This document shows, one piece after another, positions 1 to 10,185 of a stretch of DNA of 64,000 nt (its first letter is position 1; the number at the start of each line of letters is the position of its first letter). Both the position numbers and the translations under genes were made by a program. Under the pieces are notes generated by a model. It ran no database searches and was not told the origin of the DNA. It saw only the letters and a list, made by a program, of their open reading frames with translations. The stretch comes from Dallia pectoralis (Eukaryota; Chordata; Actinopteri; Esociformes; Umbridae). The stretch covers positions 12,976,869 through 13,040,868 of the forward strand of contig CM055758.1 in assembly GCA_029465975.1 (NCBI GenBank), read 5' to 3'.

Positions 1-10
1 CTCAATTGCC

Positions 11-721
11 ATGTACTTGATGCTCTGTCCTGCCTTGTGTAATTACTACTGTGACTACGCTGATGCTCTAATGAAACATTTCTTAAGCGAATTTGAGCAG
101 TTGTATGGTGCTGATGAATTGGTGTATAATGTGCACAGTTTGACTAATTTGGCTGATGATGTTAGGAGGTATGGAGCTTTAGATGGAGTGTCAGCTTTTC
201 CATTCGAAAACTAAATGAGGAAATTTAAAAAAGCTTCCCGGAAACCACAGTTTGTTCTTAAACAAATATTTAACCAAATTACACTAGAAAGGACATTTAT
301 TACATAAAAAAAAGCAAAGCAGACAGACAGCAAGACACCTTTGCTGAAAATGAAACACTCATGTGGTCCATCAATACCTAACCTGCCTCACTGCACGCAG
401 TATAAAAAGGCAATCTTTCAACAGTTCTGCGTTGCCACAACTACTGGGGACAACTGCGTGATGGTTCAAGGGAATTTGGGACTGGTACAGAACATACTAT
501 GTGATGAAAAGACCAACACAAAGTACATCATTTTCAAGAGGTTTTCAAAGCTAGATTCCCTTTACTCCAGTCCTCTAGATTCAAAAGACATTGGTGTTTA
601 TAAAGCAAGTAATCTAGAAAGTACAGACCAAATAAACTACCTGTCAGATATAACAAGAAAATATGTTTTGATCCGCACAGACACAGAATGGGCAGCCATT
701 CCATTTCTCCACAGCTACTGA
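11..721 (+). pseudogene. CACTA/EnSpm-like transposase, C-terminal remnant
   Basis: The first 67 codons (11-214) contain a block resembling the DUF4218-type region of CACTA/EnSpm-like transposases, with the signature NVHSLTNLADDVRRYG followed by SAFPFEN. A stop codon at 212-214 falls where relatives continue into a K-rich stretch, and the same frame goes on (KKASRKP, then IFNQ). After a frame change the product resumes at 341-721 with a QFCVATTTGDNC block, an ILCDEK block and an end reading AAIPFLHSY, which matches the usual C-terminus of this family. It is therefore a decayed transposase tail; the catalytic part lies outside the window. The gene directly downstream is the DUF4806-like partner that commonly accompanies these transposons in fish. 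Family assignment is from recall of motifs, not from a search. Confidence 0.7.
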
Positions 722-1614
722 GTTTTTTTTCTTCTTACTTTTTTTGTTTATCTAAATGTCATCCACCAGCGAACTACCTTGCACAAGCGAGATGGCCCTG
801 TACTACATTGTTGAGTTCCCAGATTACTCAGTAGGGATTGTGAGCAGCAAATGGCTTAATGATGACTCCTCCATAACTCTGTGGCCACCTTACACTGACC
901 CTGGTAAACACTTGTTGATGCATGAAGTTCCTGGAGAGACTTGGAAAGCGCATGAAATCTGTGTTTTAGGCACAGCAGGTAGATTTTTTTTCGCCCAGAA
1001 TTGTAAATAACTTAAACTGAGCATTGCATGAAAGGTGTCAAGGAAAATGTGAAAGGATGAAATACCTATTGACATTTATTTTGTTTCTTACAGTGGATTA
1101 TGAAAAGGCAAGATATAAAGCCAAAATGGCAGAAACAAATTTAATTGTTGCCAGTGAACCTGAAGAATTAGATTGCAGTCAGCGGTCAAGACAGTAAGTG
1201 TTGTTCTATTGCCTTTACTGTCTATTTAATTTATGCAAATTTGGTTAAATATTATTAAACATAAATTATAGTACTGGTGCATTCTTAGTTATAAATGTTG
1301 TGAACAAGATCCTGAAAGCAAACTTAATATTTGTAAAATAGTATGAGCCAGTTATTAGTATAAGCCAGTTATTTAATATAAGCCAGCTGTTTATGTGTGT
1401 TAAAATGCATTCTTGGATTGTTTCTCCTCATTTTGTGCAGACCTACCAAACGCTACATTGATTTTGAGCCTGAACCTGCACCACTGAAACGGCAGAGACA
1501 GTCACAAACGGTCACCGATGCAGCGTACACCAGCCACACCAGCCACCAGTTCCACCACCACCCATGGGTTTGCCAGCTTTTGGTTATAACTCTCTTGTTA
1601 CTCTGTCTGCAAGC

Positions 1615-1912
1615 CACCTTCCACCAGCAATTCCCCTTCCACCAGCGAGTCCCCTTCCACCAGCGAGCCACTTTCCACCAGCGAGCCACCTTCCACCAGC
1701 GAGCCGCTTTCCACCAGCAAGTCCCCTTCCACCAGCGAGACACCTTCAACTAGCGAGCCACCTTCCACCAGGGAGCCACCTTCAACTAGCGAGCCACCTT
1801 CCACCAGCGAGCCACCTTCAACTAGCGAGCCACCTTCCACCAGCGAGTCGCCTTCCACCAGCGAGTCGCCTTCCACCAGCGAGCCACCCGCCACAAGCGA
1901 GTCAACTTTCAC
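1615..1912 (+). repeat. 18-bp coding minisatellite in exon 3
   Basis: Units of about 18 bp alternate between CCTTCCACCAGCGAGCCA-type and CCTTCAACTAGCGAG-type versions. In one frame they encode a hexapeptide of the form ASHLPP, giving a low-complexity Pro/Ser/His linker typical of DUF4806-type genes; the other frame gives a Phe/His/Gln repeat. Unit-length slippage probably explains the frame conflict in this exon. Confidence 0.75.
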
Positions 1913-2010
1913 CTGAAAGCCACCTTCCACCTGCAAGACGTCCTTCACCTGCAGCACTACCCCTTCCTGTGAGGCACTCTCTATCAGCAGGTATGTTTAG
2001 TAGACTGTAA

Positions 2011-3266
2011 AAAGGCTTACACCTCTCTAGCCTTGGAAGCAAATGTAGTTTTTACTCTTTGTGGCTACATCTTATAATGATGTTTATCCATTGAGAATTG
2101 GTTCTTGAAAGAAGAACCCGATGTTAGTATCCATTTCTTTCTTATTAGGCTAGGCCTTACATTACCTACTAATTAGTGGTCGTCCAATATTGTTTTTTTA
2201 ATGCCGATATCTTAGAGAGCAGGATGTCCGATATAAAGCCGATATTTTTATTATATACTTCATATTTATTTTAATCAATATTTCATACATTTTAAATAAA
2301 TTAGAAAACAAATCTTTAAAATAAACATGCTCATACTTTAGATGGCAACCTCTTGAATCTGCAACAATATTTTTCACAAAAAAAGTAATTGTTAAAAAAT
2401 ATATGAATATGTGAATAAAAAGGAAGTAAGCACTGTAACGGCACTCAGTAATCTGGTCATTTTGTGCGCACTGGTAATCATATTTTTTTTAAATAAAGAC
2501 AAGGTAACGCTAATTTTACATACAGCACACAGTGAAAACGATATGAATATGACACAGTGGGCAACTGGGTATAGCACAGCATATTTTAAAATTAAGGATT
2601 TAAAGTTTTTCGATCGCGTCTCCTGAAGCTGAATTCACTCACTTAACACGTAACACGTAATGTATTGTCTGTGGATTTGATTTGATTAGTAGAGATGCAC
2701 CGATTACAATTTTCTAAGCCTATTCTGATTTCCGTTTTACCATTGATAATCGCTATAATGCATACTTTTACCAAAACTAAATGATTAAAAATAAGCTTGA
2801 ATGCATAAATCTTCTGACATGCTCCAATTTTTTGCTAAAACACACTTACACATGGTTTATTCTGTGCATTTTGAGCAGTTTTTGTGTGAAATAATTTCCA
2901 TTTTGTCCATCAAAAGTGTGCTTTCACTTTAATTGAGCATGAGCAATGTAGCAAAAACTAAACTTGTCGCCGGTCATGGCCGATCACGGGAACATCGGCC
3001 AATTCTGGTCAATGTGTGCATCTTTATTCATTAGCCTATTTCATTATTTTTTACCTATTACAGATACAGAAGTATTTTTCCATGTGACTAGTGCTGTTCG
3101 GATTTGGATCACTTTGGCCTGCAATCTGAACGTAGCCAAAACTCTGTGCAATACTGGACTCTAGGGGCACACTGTTTTTTAGACCCCTAACGTGAGTTTA
3201 TGGTTGGCCTATTATTCTGCTAAAACGGTCTCTGTGCTCAGTTTTAATTGTTTTCTTCCTATTCAG
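2011..3266. other. AT-rich intronic stretch with transposon debris
   Basis: No coding sequence is visible. At about 2691-3027 a segment begins TAGAGATGCACCGAT and ends in a roughly inverted version near GTGTGCATCTTTA, suggesting an old hAT-type or other MITE about 335 bp long; the ends match imperfectly. A second fragment around 2178-2260 resembles similar dispersed elements. The stretch would be intron 3 of the DUF4806-like gene. Confidence 0.3.
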
Positions 3267-3560
3267 GTATTGATAGATATTTAGTCAGTACACTAGAGGA
3301 GATTAAGGACAGGCTGACTATGTTGGAGAGAACAGTAGCAAATATCTCTCGATCAAGCACAAAGGAGGTCACGTTGCCTGATGACGTCATATTACCCCTC
3401 CAAAGCTAGGACATGGATAACTTGGAGCAAAAAATGGAAGATCGTCAATGTCGGAAAGATTTGGTATGTCAACTGTAGCTCTTCTCAAGACGGAACTTAC
3501 ATACACACACCCTCAAGAACTTCAATGGCATGCCATTAAAATCCATATGCATTAACATGG

Positions 3561-3706
3561 ACTTGGTCCCCCCTTTGCAGTTGCAACAACTTTCACTCTT
3601 CTGGGAAGGATTTTTACTAGATTGTGGGGTGTCAGTGAAATTTTATGCTCAAACATCCACAAGAGTATTTGTGAAAGTTGTTGCAACTGCAAAGGGGGAA
3701 CCAAGT
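3561..3706. repeat. hairpin-forming inverted repeat (MITE-like)
   Basis: Two 36-bp arms, 3561-3596 and 3671-3706, are inverted copies with a single mismatch, separated by 74 bp. The core of the arm is GCAGTTGCAACAACTTTCAC. It sits inside the intron between exons 4 and 5 of the DUF4806-like gene. A transcript through it would fold into a long hairpin. Confidence 0.8.
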
Positions 3707-4409
3707 CACTTGGTCTACATACTTTGTCCTGATCAACTAGTGGCGCTGTTCTAACAACTGTAGCTTCTCAACAAAGTGTCGCAGAGAAATTACAAAGAAA
3801 TTGCTTTTGAGAAGTAGTCACCAGGGGGGTCCTGAAGTAAGAGAGCCTACTGTCCCCAAACAGGCAACAGTGCAACTTCACCTGACTTTCTGCCATAACT
3901 AGAACTGTACTTTTCACTGATTGAAACTTTTTAACAATGTTTTGTCCTGAACCTAATTTTTTACCAATGCAAATCACTTTTTAATTTGTGTATTTTTCTT
4001 CCTGTTAGACTGCCTATCTAGGAACCATTGGTGGGTGTAATGTCCAAGTTGCAACTAGGAGAATACTGGCAACATTGATTGGCCATTCTTTAGCCACTCA
4101 ATTGAACTGGAATGGCTCAAACCAGAAGAGACCTTTTCAGAACCTGAGGCTAAGGAGGGTTGTAACAGGTAAGCAAGCATGTGGTATTAGAAATGGCATA
4201 TATTAATTACTTCCCACACACGGTGTTGTTTCATGCCTATTTGCTTTTCAGAGGCTGTAAGAAAATGTTCATTTCAGCCAAGTCCTCCCGAGTCAGAAAT
4301 TGAGGGTGAAATAAAGGTGTGGCTGCGGAATTCAAGAGACAGAGCGGGTGGACGAAAGGAGCGCTACCACCGTCTACTGACTTGTCAAGAGACCTCGGGG
4401 GAAGAGTGA

Positions 4410-4740
4410 CCTTTGCTTAAAAAATGTATAATGTGGTAATTATTAATTGGCAAAGTAATAATTTCGTATTTTTAATTTTTATGTTTATTTGAATAAATGT
4501 TATATTTGTATAGAGAGTTTTTAGTATTGTATTAACCTGAATTGAATGTTTTATATTTTCTAATTAATAAATACATTAATTTGAAATCCCTTTGACTACT
4601 GTACATTATTGACAATAAAGACATTAGTTAAGTGGTAACTGCATCCATTTCAGATTTATAGAATAATTGTTTTTCCCAAAGATAGTTATAGTAGCTAAAA
4701 AGTATTTATAGTGAAACAGATTTATTGTTGTAGATTAATG
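4410..4740. other. 3' flank of DUF4806-like gene
   Basis: AT-rich sequence with an AATAAA near 4493 and further AATAAA-like motifs near 4567 and 4614; one of them probably ends the DUF4806-like transcript. Nothing else is recognised. Confidence 0.35.
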
Positions 4741-4905
4741 GTGTGGGGCCTGTGTGGGCTTAGTGAGGGCTTAGTGTGGGCTTAGTGAGGGCTTAGTGTG
4801 GGCTTAGTGAGGGCTTAGTGTGGGCCCTGTGCGGGCTTAGTGAGGGCTTAGTGTGGGCCCTGTGCGGGCTTAGTGTGGGCCCTGTGCGGGCTTAGTGAGG
4901 GCTTA
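4741..4905. repeat. GC-rich minisatellite, left part
   Basis: Short units of about 13-15 bp alternate GGGCTTAGTGTG, GGGCTTAGTGAG and GGCCCTGTGCG. The array stops at 4905 where the DNA transposon begins and continues at 6446. Confidence 0.85.
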
Positions 4906-6445
4906 GGCCCAATCCGAATACTCCCACTTACCCCTTCCCCTTAGCCCTACCCCTTAATTTACCCCTTCCCCTTGGCCCTCGAAACCGAGTGGTAAGGGCT
5001 ACGTTCCCCTACGAATTGGGACACCACTCGGTTTTGGCTACGTCATCATACATCGTCGCTAGCTGGCTGCTACGTAACCAGAGGCGACACAAATGTTGAT
5101 CTCAAACTTCCGAGATGCAAAAAGAGTCTGGAAAAGTGTGTATGTCGATTGCGTGGATTTTAGTAGTTATGTTTTTGCGATTGTCTGCAACAAATCGCAG
5201 AAATCAAGCGAGAAGAGGTCTACGACGCCTACAAATGCTGGTAGTTTAACTTATGGTATGTATCGATTGGTTGCAAACAACATTATCGTATTGTATTTAA
5301 AGTTCACGGAACTAACCAACAAGGTAGCAAACATTTTTCCCAACTCAGCCATTAATGGTGTAAAATTGTTTTATTTTCCAGACTGGTGGTCCAACAAGAT
5401 ACTGTGCCATAATCCCCAACACATCTATACTGCGCATATGGTTCGATGTATGTAGTAGTTATATGTTTGGTGGCGGTGCATATGGATGCAGATGTTCTTC
5501 TGTGTACTATTGTTTTTAATGTTTTTGTAAAGCACACGTGCTATATAAATAAACCTGCTTGCTTACTACTGAAGGCTGTTTTCAATAAATATTTTCATCC
5601 ACACTGCATTGTGTTTTGTATATCTGTTTCAGTGATCACTGTTTTGAATGTCATTGATCGATGTACAGAAACCCTTAATCAAAAACCTGTATTTATTGAA
5701 CAACATTGTAAAACATATACAATTGTTAAATAACAGTACTATTTAAATTAAATGTGCTCACCAGTGTCCTGTATCATATCCAAATTATGTTGTACACCTA
5801 ATCTTTATACAGTCTATGGTTGTACAGCATGAAACTTCTGTTCATTTTCTGCCCGAAAGCGAATTATTTGCCGGGTTTCCTCCGGCGTCCCTGTGTGATT
5901 CGGGACGGTATGTAAAGCACTTTAATCGCTATTCCAAACGCAACAGGTTATGTTATGCACTGATATGAATTATCTGCTAAAAGAGTTAACTGTAGACAAA
6001 CATGCATTGAGTAAAGGTAGTCAGAGAAATACGGGACAAATTAGCAATGTATCTTTGGCGTTGAAAACTGTCAAAAAGTAGCGATTTAAAAAAAAAAACT
6101 TTAATTATTAAAATGGTTAAAAATATATATGTACAGGACTGAGTAGATCACAAAACAATTGTGTCGTAATTTTTAAATTCGCTATTTAATCCGAAAATAC
6201 TACATTTATGGGTCGCTTTTGCTGATCTAGCAGCCATTGTTGACGTCTCGCAATGTGTTCTGGGTACCCCTTGGTTTCAAGTGAGCTCTCGGAAAATCTT
6301 GGTTTCAAGGGGTATATAGCCCTTCGTCTTACCCCTTCGTCTTGATCAAAATGAGTATTCGGACAGCACTTGGTGTCGCGCGAACGCGCAAAACTAAGGG
6401 GAAGGGCTAAGGGGAAGGGGTAAGGGGGAGTATTCGGATTGGGCC
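4906..6445. mobile_element. 1.54-kb TIR DNA transposon, PIF/Harbinger-like
   Basis: The ends are inverted repeats of about 45 bp starting GGCCCAATCCGAATACTCCC at the left and its complement at the right, with a C/T-rich arm in common. It is flanked by TTA at 4903-4905 and 6446-6448, a 3-bp target duplication typical of PIF/Harbinger elements. The insertion splits one minisatellite into two pieces. Reading frames of 120 and 95 codons at 5093-5455 and 5446-5733 were not matched to a transposase, so the copy is probably non-autonomous. The superfamily is inferred from the duplication length only. Confidence 0.7.
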
Positions 6446-6640
6446 TTAGTGTGGGCCCTGTGCGGGCTTAGTGTGGGCCCTGTGCGGGCTTAGTGTGGGC
6501 CCTGTGAGGGCTTAGTGTGGGCCCTGTGCGGGCTTAGTGTGGGCCCTGTGAGGGCTTAGTGTGGGCCCTGTGCGGGCTTAGTGTGGGCCCTGTGCGGGCT
6601 CAGTGAGGGCCCTGTGTGGGCTAAGTGAGGGCTGCCCGTG
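6446..6640. repeat. GC-rich minisatellite, right part
   Basis: Continuation of the array seen at 4741-4905, with the same GGGCTTAGTGTGGGCCCTGT-type units, degenerating after about 6620. Confidence 0.85.
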
Positions 6641-7404
6641 CAGGGCCAGCGCTAAGGGGCCAACGTTTTGCCAATGAGCAAATTCTCATGGGGCCTGCGC
6701 TGGCAGCCCGCTGGGGGCCCTTAGGCTAGCCCTAAGTGGGCCCGTAAAGGGCCAGTGTAGGCTTGTTTGCAGGGTAATGAGCCAGTACATAATGAATCCA
6801 ATATCGAAATCGTGTTTTTGTTTTATCCTTAATCACTATGGTACACCTATAATAAGTGTTTATATTCTGACTATTTTAAACTACTTCGGCTCCGCTGCGG
6901 CGTAGCCCAGTACCTGCGTCATAGACATAAACGGAGAGAAGTTCCGGCTACAATGTTCTTCCTCAAGATGCATGCAGAGTTAAATATATTAATAAGGTCA
7001 GTCTGAGATTCTTATGTTTATTTGACTTTTCTTGTTTGTATAAAGGTTAAATTCAAATAAAAAGTGAACGTTAATGTATTTGTACCGTTTCATTTCTAAA
7101 ATATTATATAGTTTTATAGGAGGAGGTTTCATAGACTTGGCAAATTCATTATTCAGAAGATTGTAGGCAGAGACATCTGTTGTGGGTGTTCTTGGCATTT
7201 TTATTGTTCATATCGATATCGTAATTATATCGTATCGACCGAAATTAAGAAATATATCGTGATATAAAATTTGGCCATATCGTCCAGCCCTATGTTAAAG
7301 ACACTATTCATACCGTGAGAAATTTACATTCTCCAGAAAAAAGCCGCTTATCAGTTAAACGGCCGATAAAGTCAATCAACTAATGATTAATGAATTAATC
7401 GATA
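6641..7404. other. non-coding stretch with MITE ends
   Basis: No gene is supported. GC-rich sequence decayed from the minisatellite runs to about 6780. At 7205-7293 a stretch rich in ATATCG ends in a block complementary to TAGGGCTGGACGATATGG, a common end of dispersed fish MITEs. Another probable MITE end ends near 7400 (GCATCCCTAGTA). Confidence 0.4.
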
Positions 7405-7610
7405 ATTTGCATCCCTAGTATATATGTATGTGTGTGTGTATATATGTGTGTGTGTGAGTTTGTGTAGATGTGTGTGTGTCGATGTGTATATTTGTTTGTG
7501 TGAATGTGTAGATATGTATATGTGTGTGTGTGTGTGTCTGTGTGTATGTGTGTGTGTGTAGATGTGTGTAGATGTGTATATTTGTGTGTGTGTGTAGATG
7601 TGTATACAAC
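7405..7610. repeat. GT/GTAT-rich microsatellite
   Basis: Imperfect (GT)n with interspersed TATATGT and GTAGAT units. It abuts the truncated 3' side of the Rex3 fragment and is read as a spurious His/Thr-rich tail on the reverse-transcriptase frame. Confidence 0.9.
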
Positions 7611-9184
7611 TGGCTCCTTTCTATGCAAAGGAGCAGCGGCTCTACTCCGAGTTCCTCTCGGATGACTGAGCTTCTCACCCTATCCCTAAGGGAGAGGCCA
7701 GCCACCATTTCGGCCGCTTGTACCCGCGATCTCGTTCTTTCGGTCATGACCCAGCTTTCATGACCATAGGTGAGAGTAGGAACAAAGATTGACCGGTAGA
7801 TCGAGAGCTTTGCCTTTCGGCTCAGCTCTCTTTTCGTCACAACGGTGCGGTGAAGCGAATGCAACACCGCCCCCGCTGCTCCGATCCTCCGACCAATCTC
7901 CCGCTCCATTGTTCCCTCACTCGCGAACAAGACCCCGAGGTACTTGAAGTCCTTCACTTGGAGTAAGGACTCATTCCCTACCCGGAGTAGGCACTCCACC
8001 GGTTTCCTGCTGAGAGTCATGGCCTCAGATTTAGAGGTGCTAACCCTCATCCCAGCCGCTTCACACTCGGCTGCGAACCGATCCAGTGAGTGCTGAAGGT
8101 CACCGACCGATGCCATCAGGACCACATCATCCGCAAAAAGCAGTGATGTGACCATCAGCCCACCGAACGGGAACCCCTCCCCCCCATGACTACGCCTTGA
8201 TATCCTGTCCATGAATATTACACACAGGATTGGTGACAAAGCGCAGCCCTGGCGGAGGCCAACCCCCACCGGGAACGAATCTGACTTACTGCCGAGGACA
8301 CGGACACAGCTCATGCTTTGAGCGTACAGAGATTGGATGGCCCTGAGAAGAGACCCCCTCACCCCATACTCCCGCAGCAACTCCCACAAAAGATCCCGGG
8401 GTACCTGGTCATACGCCTTCTCCAGATCCACAAAACACATGTAGACTGGATGGGCATACTCCCAGGCCCCCTCCAGGATCCTTGCGAGAGTAAAGAGCTG
8501 GTCCGTGGTTCCCCGGCCAGGACGAAAACCGCATTGTTCCTCTTCAATCTGAGGTTCGACTATTGGCCGAACCCTCCTTTCCAGCACTTTGGAGCACACT
8601 TTACCAGGGAGGCTGAGGAGTGTGATACCTCTGTAATTGGCACACACTCTCTGGTCCCCCTTTTTGAAGAGGGGAACCACCACCCCGGTCTGCCATTCCT
8701 CTGGCACTGTCCCAGACTTCCATGCAATGTTGAAGAGGCGTGTCTTGGTTGACACGCCTCTTCAACATTGCATGGAAGAGGCGTGTCTTGGTTGACACGC
8801 CTCTTCCATGCAATGTTGAAGAGGCGTGTCAACCAAGACAGCCCTTCCCCACCCAAAGCTTTTTGCATTTCTGGACGAATCTCCTCAGTCCCTGGGGCTT
8901 TGCCACTGTGGAGTTGTTTGACTACCTCAGCGACTTCCCCCAGGGAAACTGACGATGACCCTCCATCAGCCTCCAGCTCTGCCTCTATACTAGAGGGCGT
9001 GTAGGTCGGATTCAGGAGCTCCTCAAAATGCTCTTTCCAGCGCCCGATCACATCATCAGTTGAGGTCAACAGTGTCCCATCCTTACTGTGCACAGCTTGG
9101 ATGGTTCCCCGTTTTCCCCTTCTGAGGTGCCGAACGGTTTTCCAGAAGAATTTTGGTGCCGACCGAAAGTCCTTCTCCATAGCT
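7611..9184 (-). pseudogene. Rex3 (RTE-clade) LINE fragment, reverse transcriptase region
   Basis: On the minus strand the frame runs from a pre-RT region (MEKDFRSAPKFFWKTVRH at about 9180) through RT blocks: PLFKKGD, ANYRGITLLS, CGFRPGRGT, CFVDLEKAYDQV, GLRQGCALSP and the catalytic LLFADDVVLM, then a thumb region ending at LCIERSQL. The sequence near 8240 and 8680 matches the sites I recall for widely used Rex3 primers. Endonuclease and 5' end are missing (cut at 9184 against a Keno 3' UTR), and the C-terminus is cut by a microsatellite at about 7610. A fold-back insertion near 8718-8850 shifts the frame, so it is not functional although FADD is kept. Confidence 0.85.
8718..8850. repeat. multi-copy quasi-palindrome inside Rex3
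   Basis: A segment of about 30 bp (TTCCATGCAATGTTGAAGAG then GCGTGTC) occurs in alternating orientation: one copy, its inverse, a shorter inverse pair, then again the first orientation, each joined through TTGGTT or its complement. The flanking Rex3 sequence contains a single copy, so the rest is an insertion of about 95 bp made only of local forward and inverted copies. Confidence 0.9.
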
Positions 9185-9350
9185 GTGTGTGTGGTGGGTG
9201 GGCATGGGGTTTGTCTTTTGGTTCGGGTTATTTGTGCCTGATGGGGAGTGGTGTTTTGTTGATGTAGTTTTTTTGTTGGTTTTCGATGGTGCCTGATGTG
9301 GGCCGGTATGGTTTTGTAAATGTCTTTACGGGAATAAAGACCTTTAACAA
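9185..9350 (+). mobile_element. Keno element K1, 3' UTR remnant
   Basis: Only the last 166 bp of a U2-specific element remain. They include the block TGCCTGATGTGGGCCGGTAT and the terminal hairpin GTCTTTA-CGGGAA-TAAAGAC, and end in CTTTAACAA directly against U2 nt 39. The rest was lost at the junction with the Rex3 fragment. Confidence 0.85.
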
Positions 9351-9501
9351 TCTGTTCTTTTTAGTTTAATATCTGATATGTCCCCCATCGGGGGACTATA
9401 CATATTAAATGGATTTTTCCAACAGGGAGTCGGAAGCGGGGCTTGCTCCGTCCGCTCCACGCATCGACTCGGTATTGCAGTACCTCCGAGAACGGTGCAC
9501 C
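9351..9501 (+). ncRNA. RNU2: U2 snRNA 3' part, copy 1
   Basis: This corresponds to U2 from about nt 39 (TCTGTTCTT) to the end (GGTGCACC) and follows K1. It has one difference from the other copies near the start (CTTTTTAG instead of CTTATCAG). It has no promoter or 5' part and cannot make U2 on its own. Confidence 0.93.
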
Positions 9502-9936
9502 ATCGTTTGACCTGTCAAAAAGAAGGAACACAAGTGGTGACCTAGTAGCCGAGAGAGGTGAGTATCCACGTAGGTGAATGCGTATCCCTAGTAGCAAGAG
9601 GATGATAATAATAACTGTGTGCACTTTTTTCCCCGTCCTGTCATTTGCTCAACGACCTGTGTTCTGTGTGCCATTTTTTCCCTCCGTTTTACTTGATTTT
9701 TTTTTTTGATTTTGGTCAAATCACTGTGTCTGTGTGTGACTGTGTGTGCCCAGTCTCTCACTCAGTGACTTGACTAGTCACTCAACTAATAAGTCACCAA
9801 CTCACTCATGCCCTCATTTGTTCGTTCACTCACTCACAAATCCACGAGGCCTGTGCCAGGCACTGAACGAGTGTTTCTCGATCCCTAAACTTTGTCCGTC
9901 ATCATAGCTCTGGTTTCTCTTCAATTTACGCACAAG
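9502..9936. other. U2 3' flank and spacer, copy 1
   Basis: The flank starts CATCGTTTGACCTGTC, a possible place for the snRNA 3' box, then carries a short T-rich tract, a GT/CT simple repeat, a TCACT-rich block and the end TTTACGCACAAG, where it meets K2. It lacks the AACAACAACAAAAAG insertion of the other copies. The U2 promoter is absent. Confidence 0.7.
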
Positions 9937-10000
9937 TTGTGGCTCGGGGAGTGGCTGGAGTTGTTGGAGGGAGTTGGAGAGTGGCGCCGTTTTCTGTTTT

Positions 10001-10034
10001 CACCTGTTGTCGTGCGGTGTATGGGGCACAGGTG
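10001..10034 (+). other. 5' UTR hairpin of K2
   Basis: Stem CACCTG/CAGGTG encloses the conserved loop core CGTGCGGTGTATGGGGCA. Outer pairs are weak in this copy. Confidence 0.7.
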
Positions 10035-10185
10035 GAGGGGATCACAGTTGGGTGTTGTTTTGAGTTTTGGCTTTACCACCTTTTGTTTTGCGCGACGTGC
10101 GCCTTTATTTAGTTTCTCTTTTCCCCTTGGTTATCCATTTTTGTTTTTGTTTAGGCCAGGTACGTGGCCGTATATAGGCAGCACC

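Larger units (their letters stand above)
756..4409 (+). pseudogene. DUF4806-like multi-exon gene, probably disabled
   Basis: Five blocks join with good splice signals. Exon 1 is 756-978; the start at 756 or MALYY at 792 are both possible. Exon 2 is 1094-1193, and exon 3 begins at 1441 and is Pro/Ser-rich and repetitive. Exon 4 is 3267-3463 (coiled-coil-like, with LEEIKDRLTMLERT), exon 5 is 4009-4168 (starts TAYLGTIGG) and exon 6 is 4252-4409 (EAVRKCSFQP to a TGA). The last three match the layout of the DUF4806 domain: LPL motif, then a basic helix-rich region, then ESEIEGEIKVWLR. Two defects are seen: an in-frame TAG in exon 4 near 3408, and a reading-frame conflict in exon 3 around 1500-1560 before the repeat. 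Function is unknown. Its position after a CACTA transposase suggests a transposon accessory gene rather than a host gene. An AATAAA lies near 4493. Confidence 0.6.

Noticed and set aside
5093..5733. Transposase gene within the TIR element
   Set aside because: The 120- and 95-codon frames show no recognisable catalytic motif or helix-turn-helix, so no gene is called.
7415..7610. His/Thr-rich C-terminal tail of the Rex3 reverse transcriptase
   Set aside because: It is translation of a GT-rich microsatellite that abuts the truncated element.
9892..10185. Upstream extension of K2 ORF1 (and of K7 ORF1 from 35343 into U2 sequence)
   Set aside because: The extensions run through U2 spacer or U2 RNA sequence and are not conserved; the common ATG after the leader is the start.
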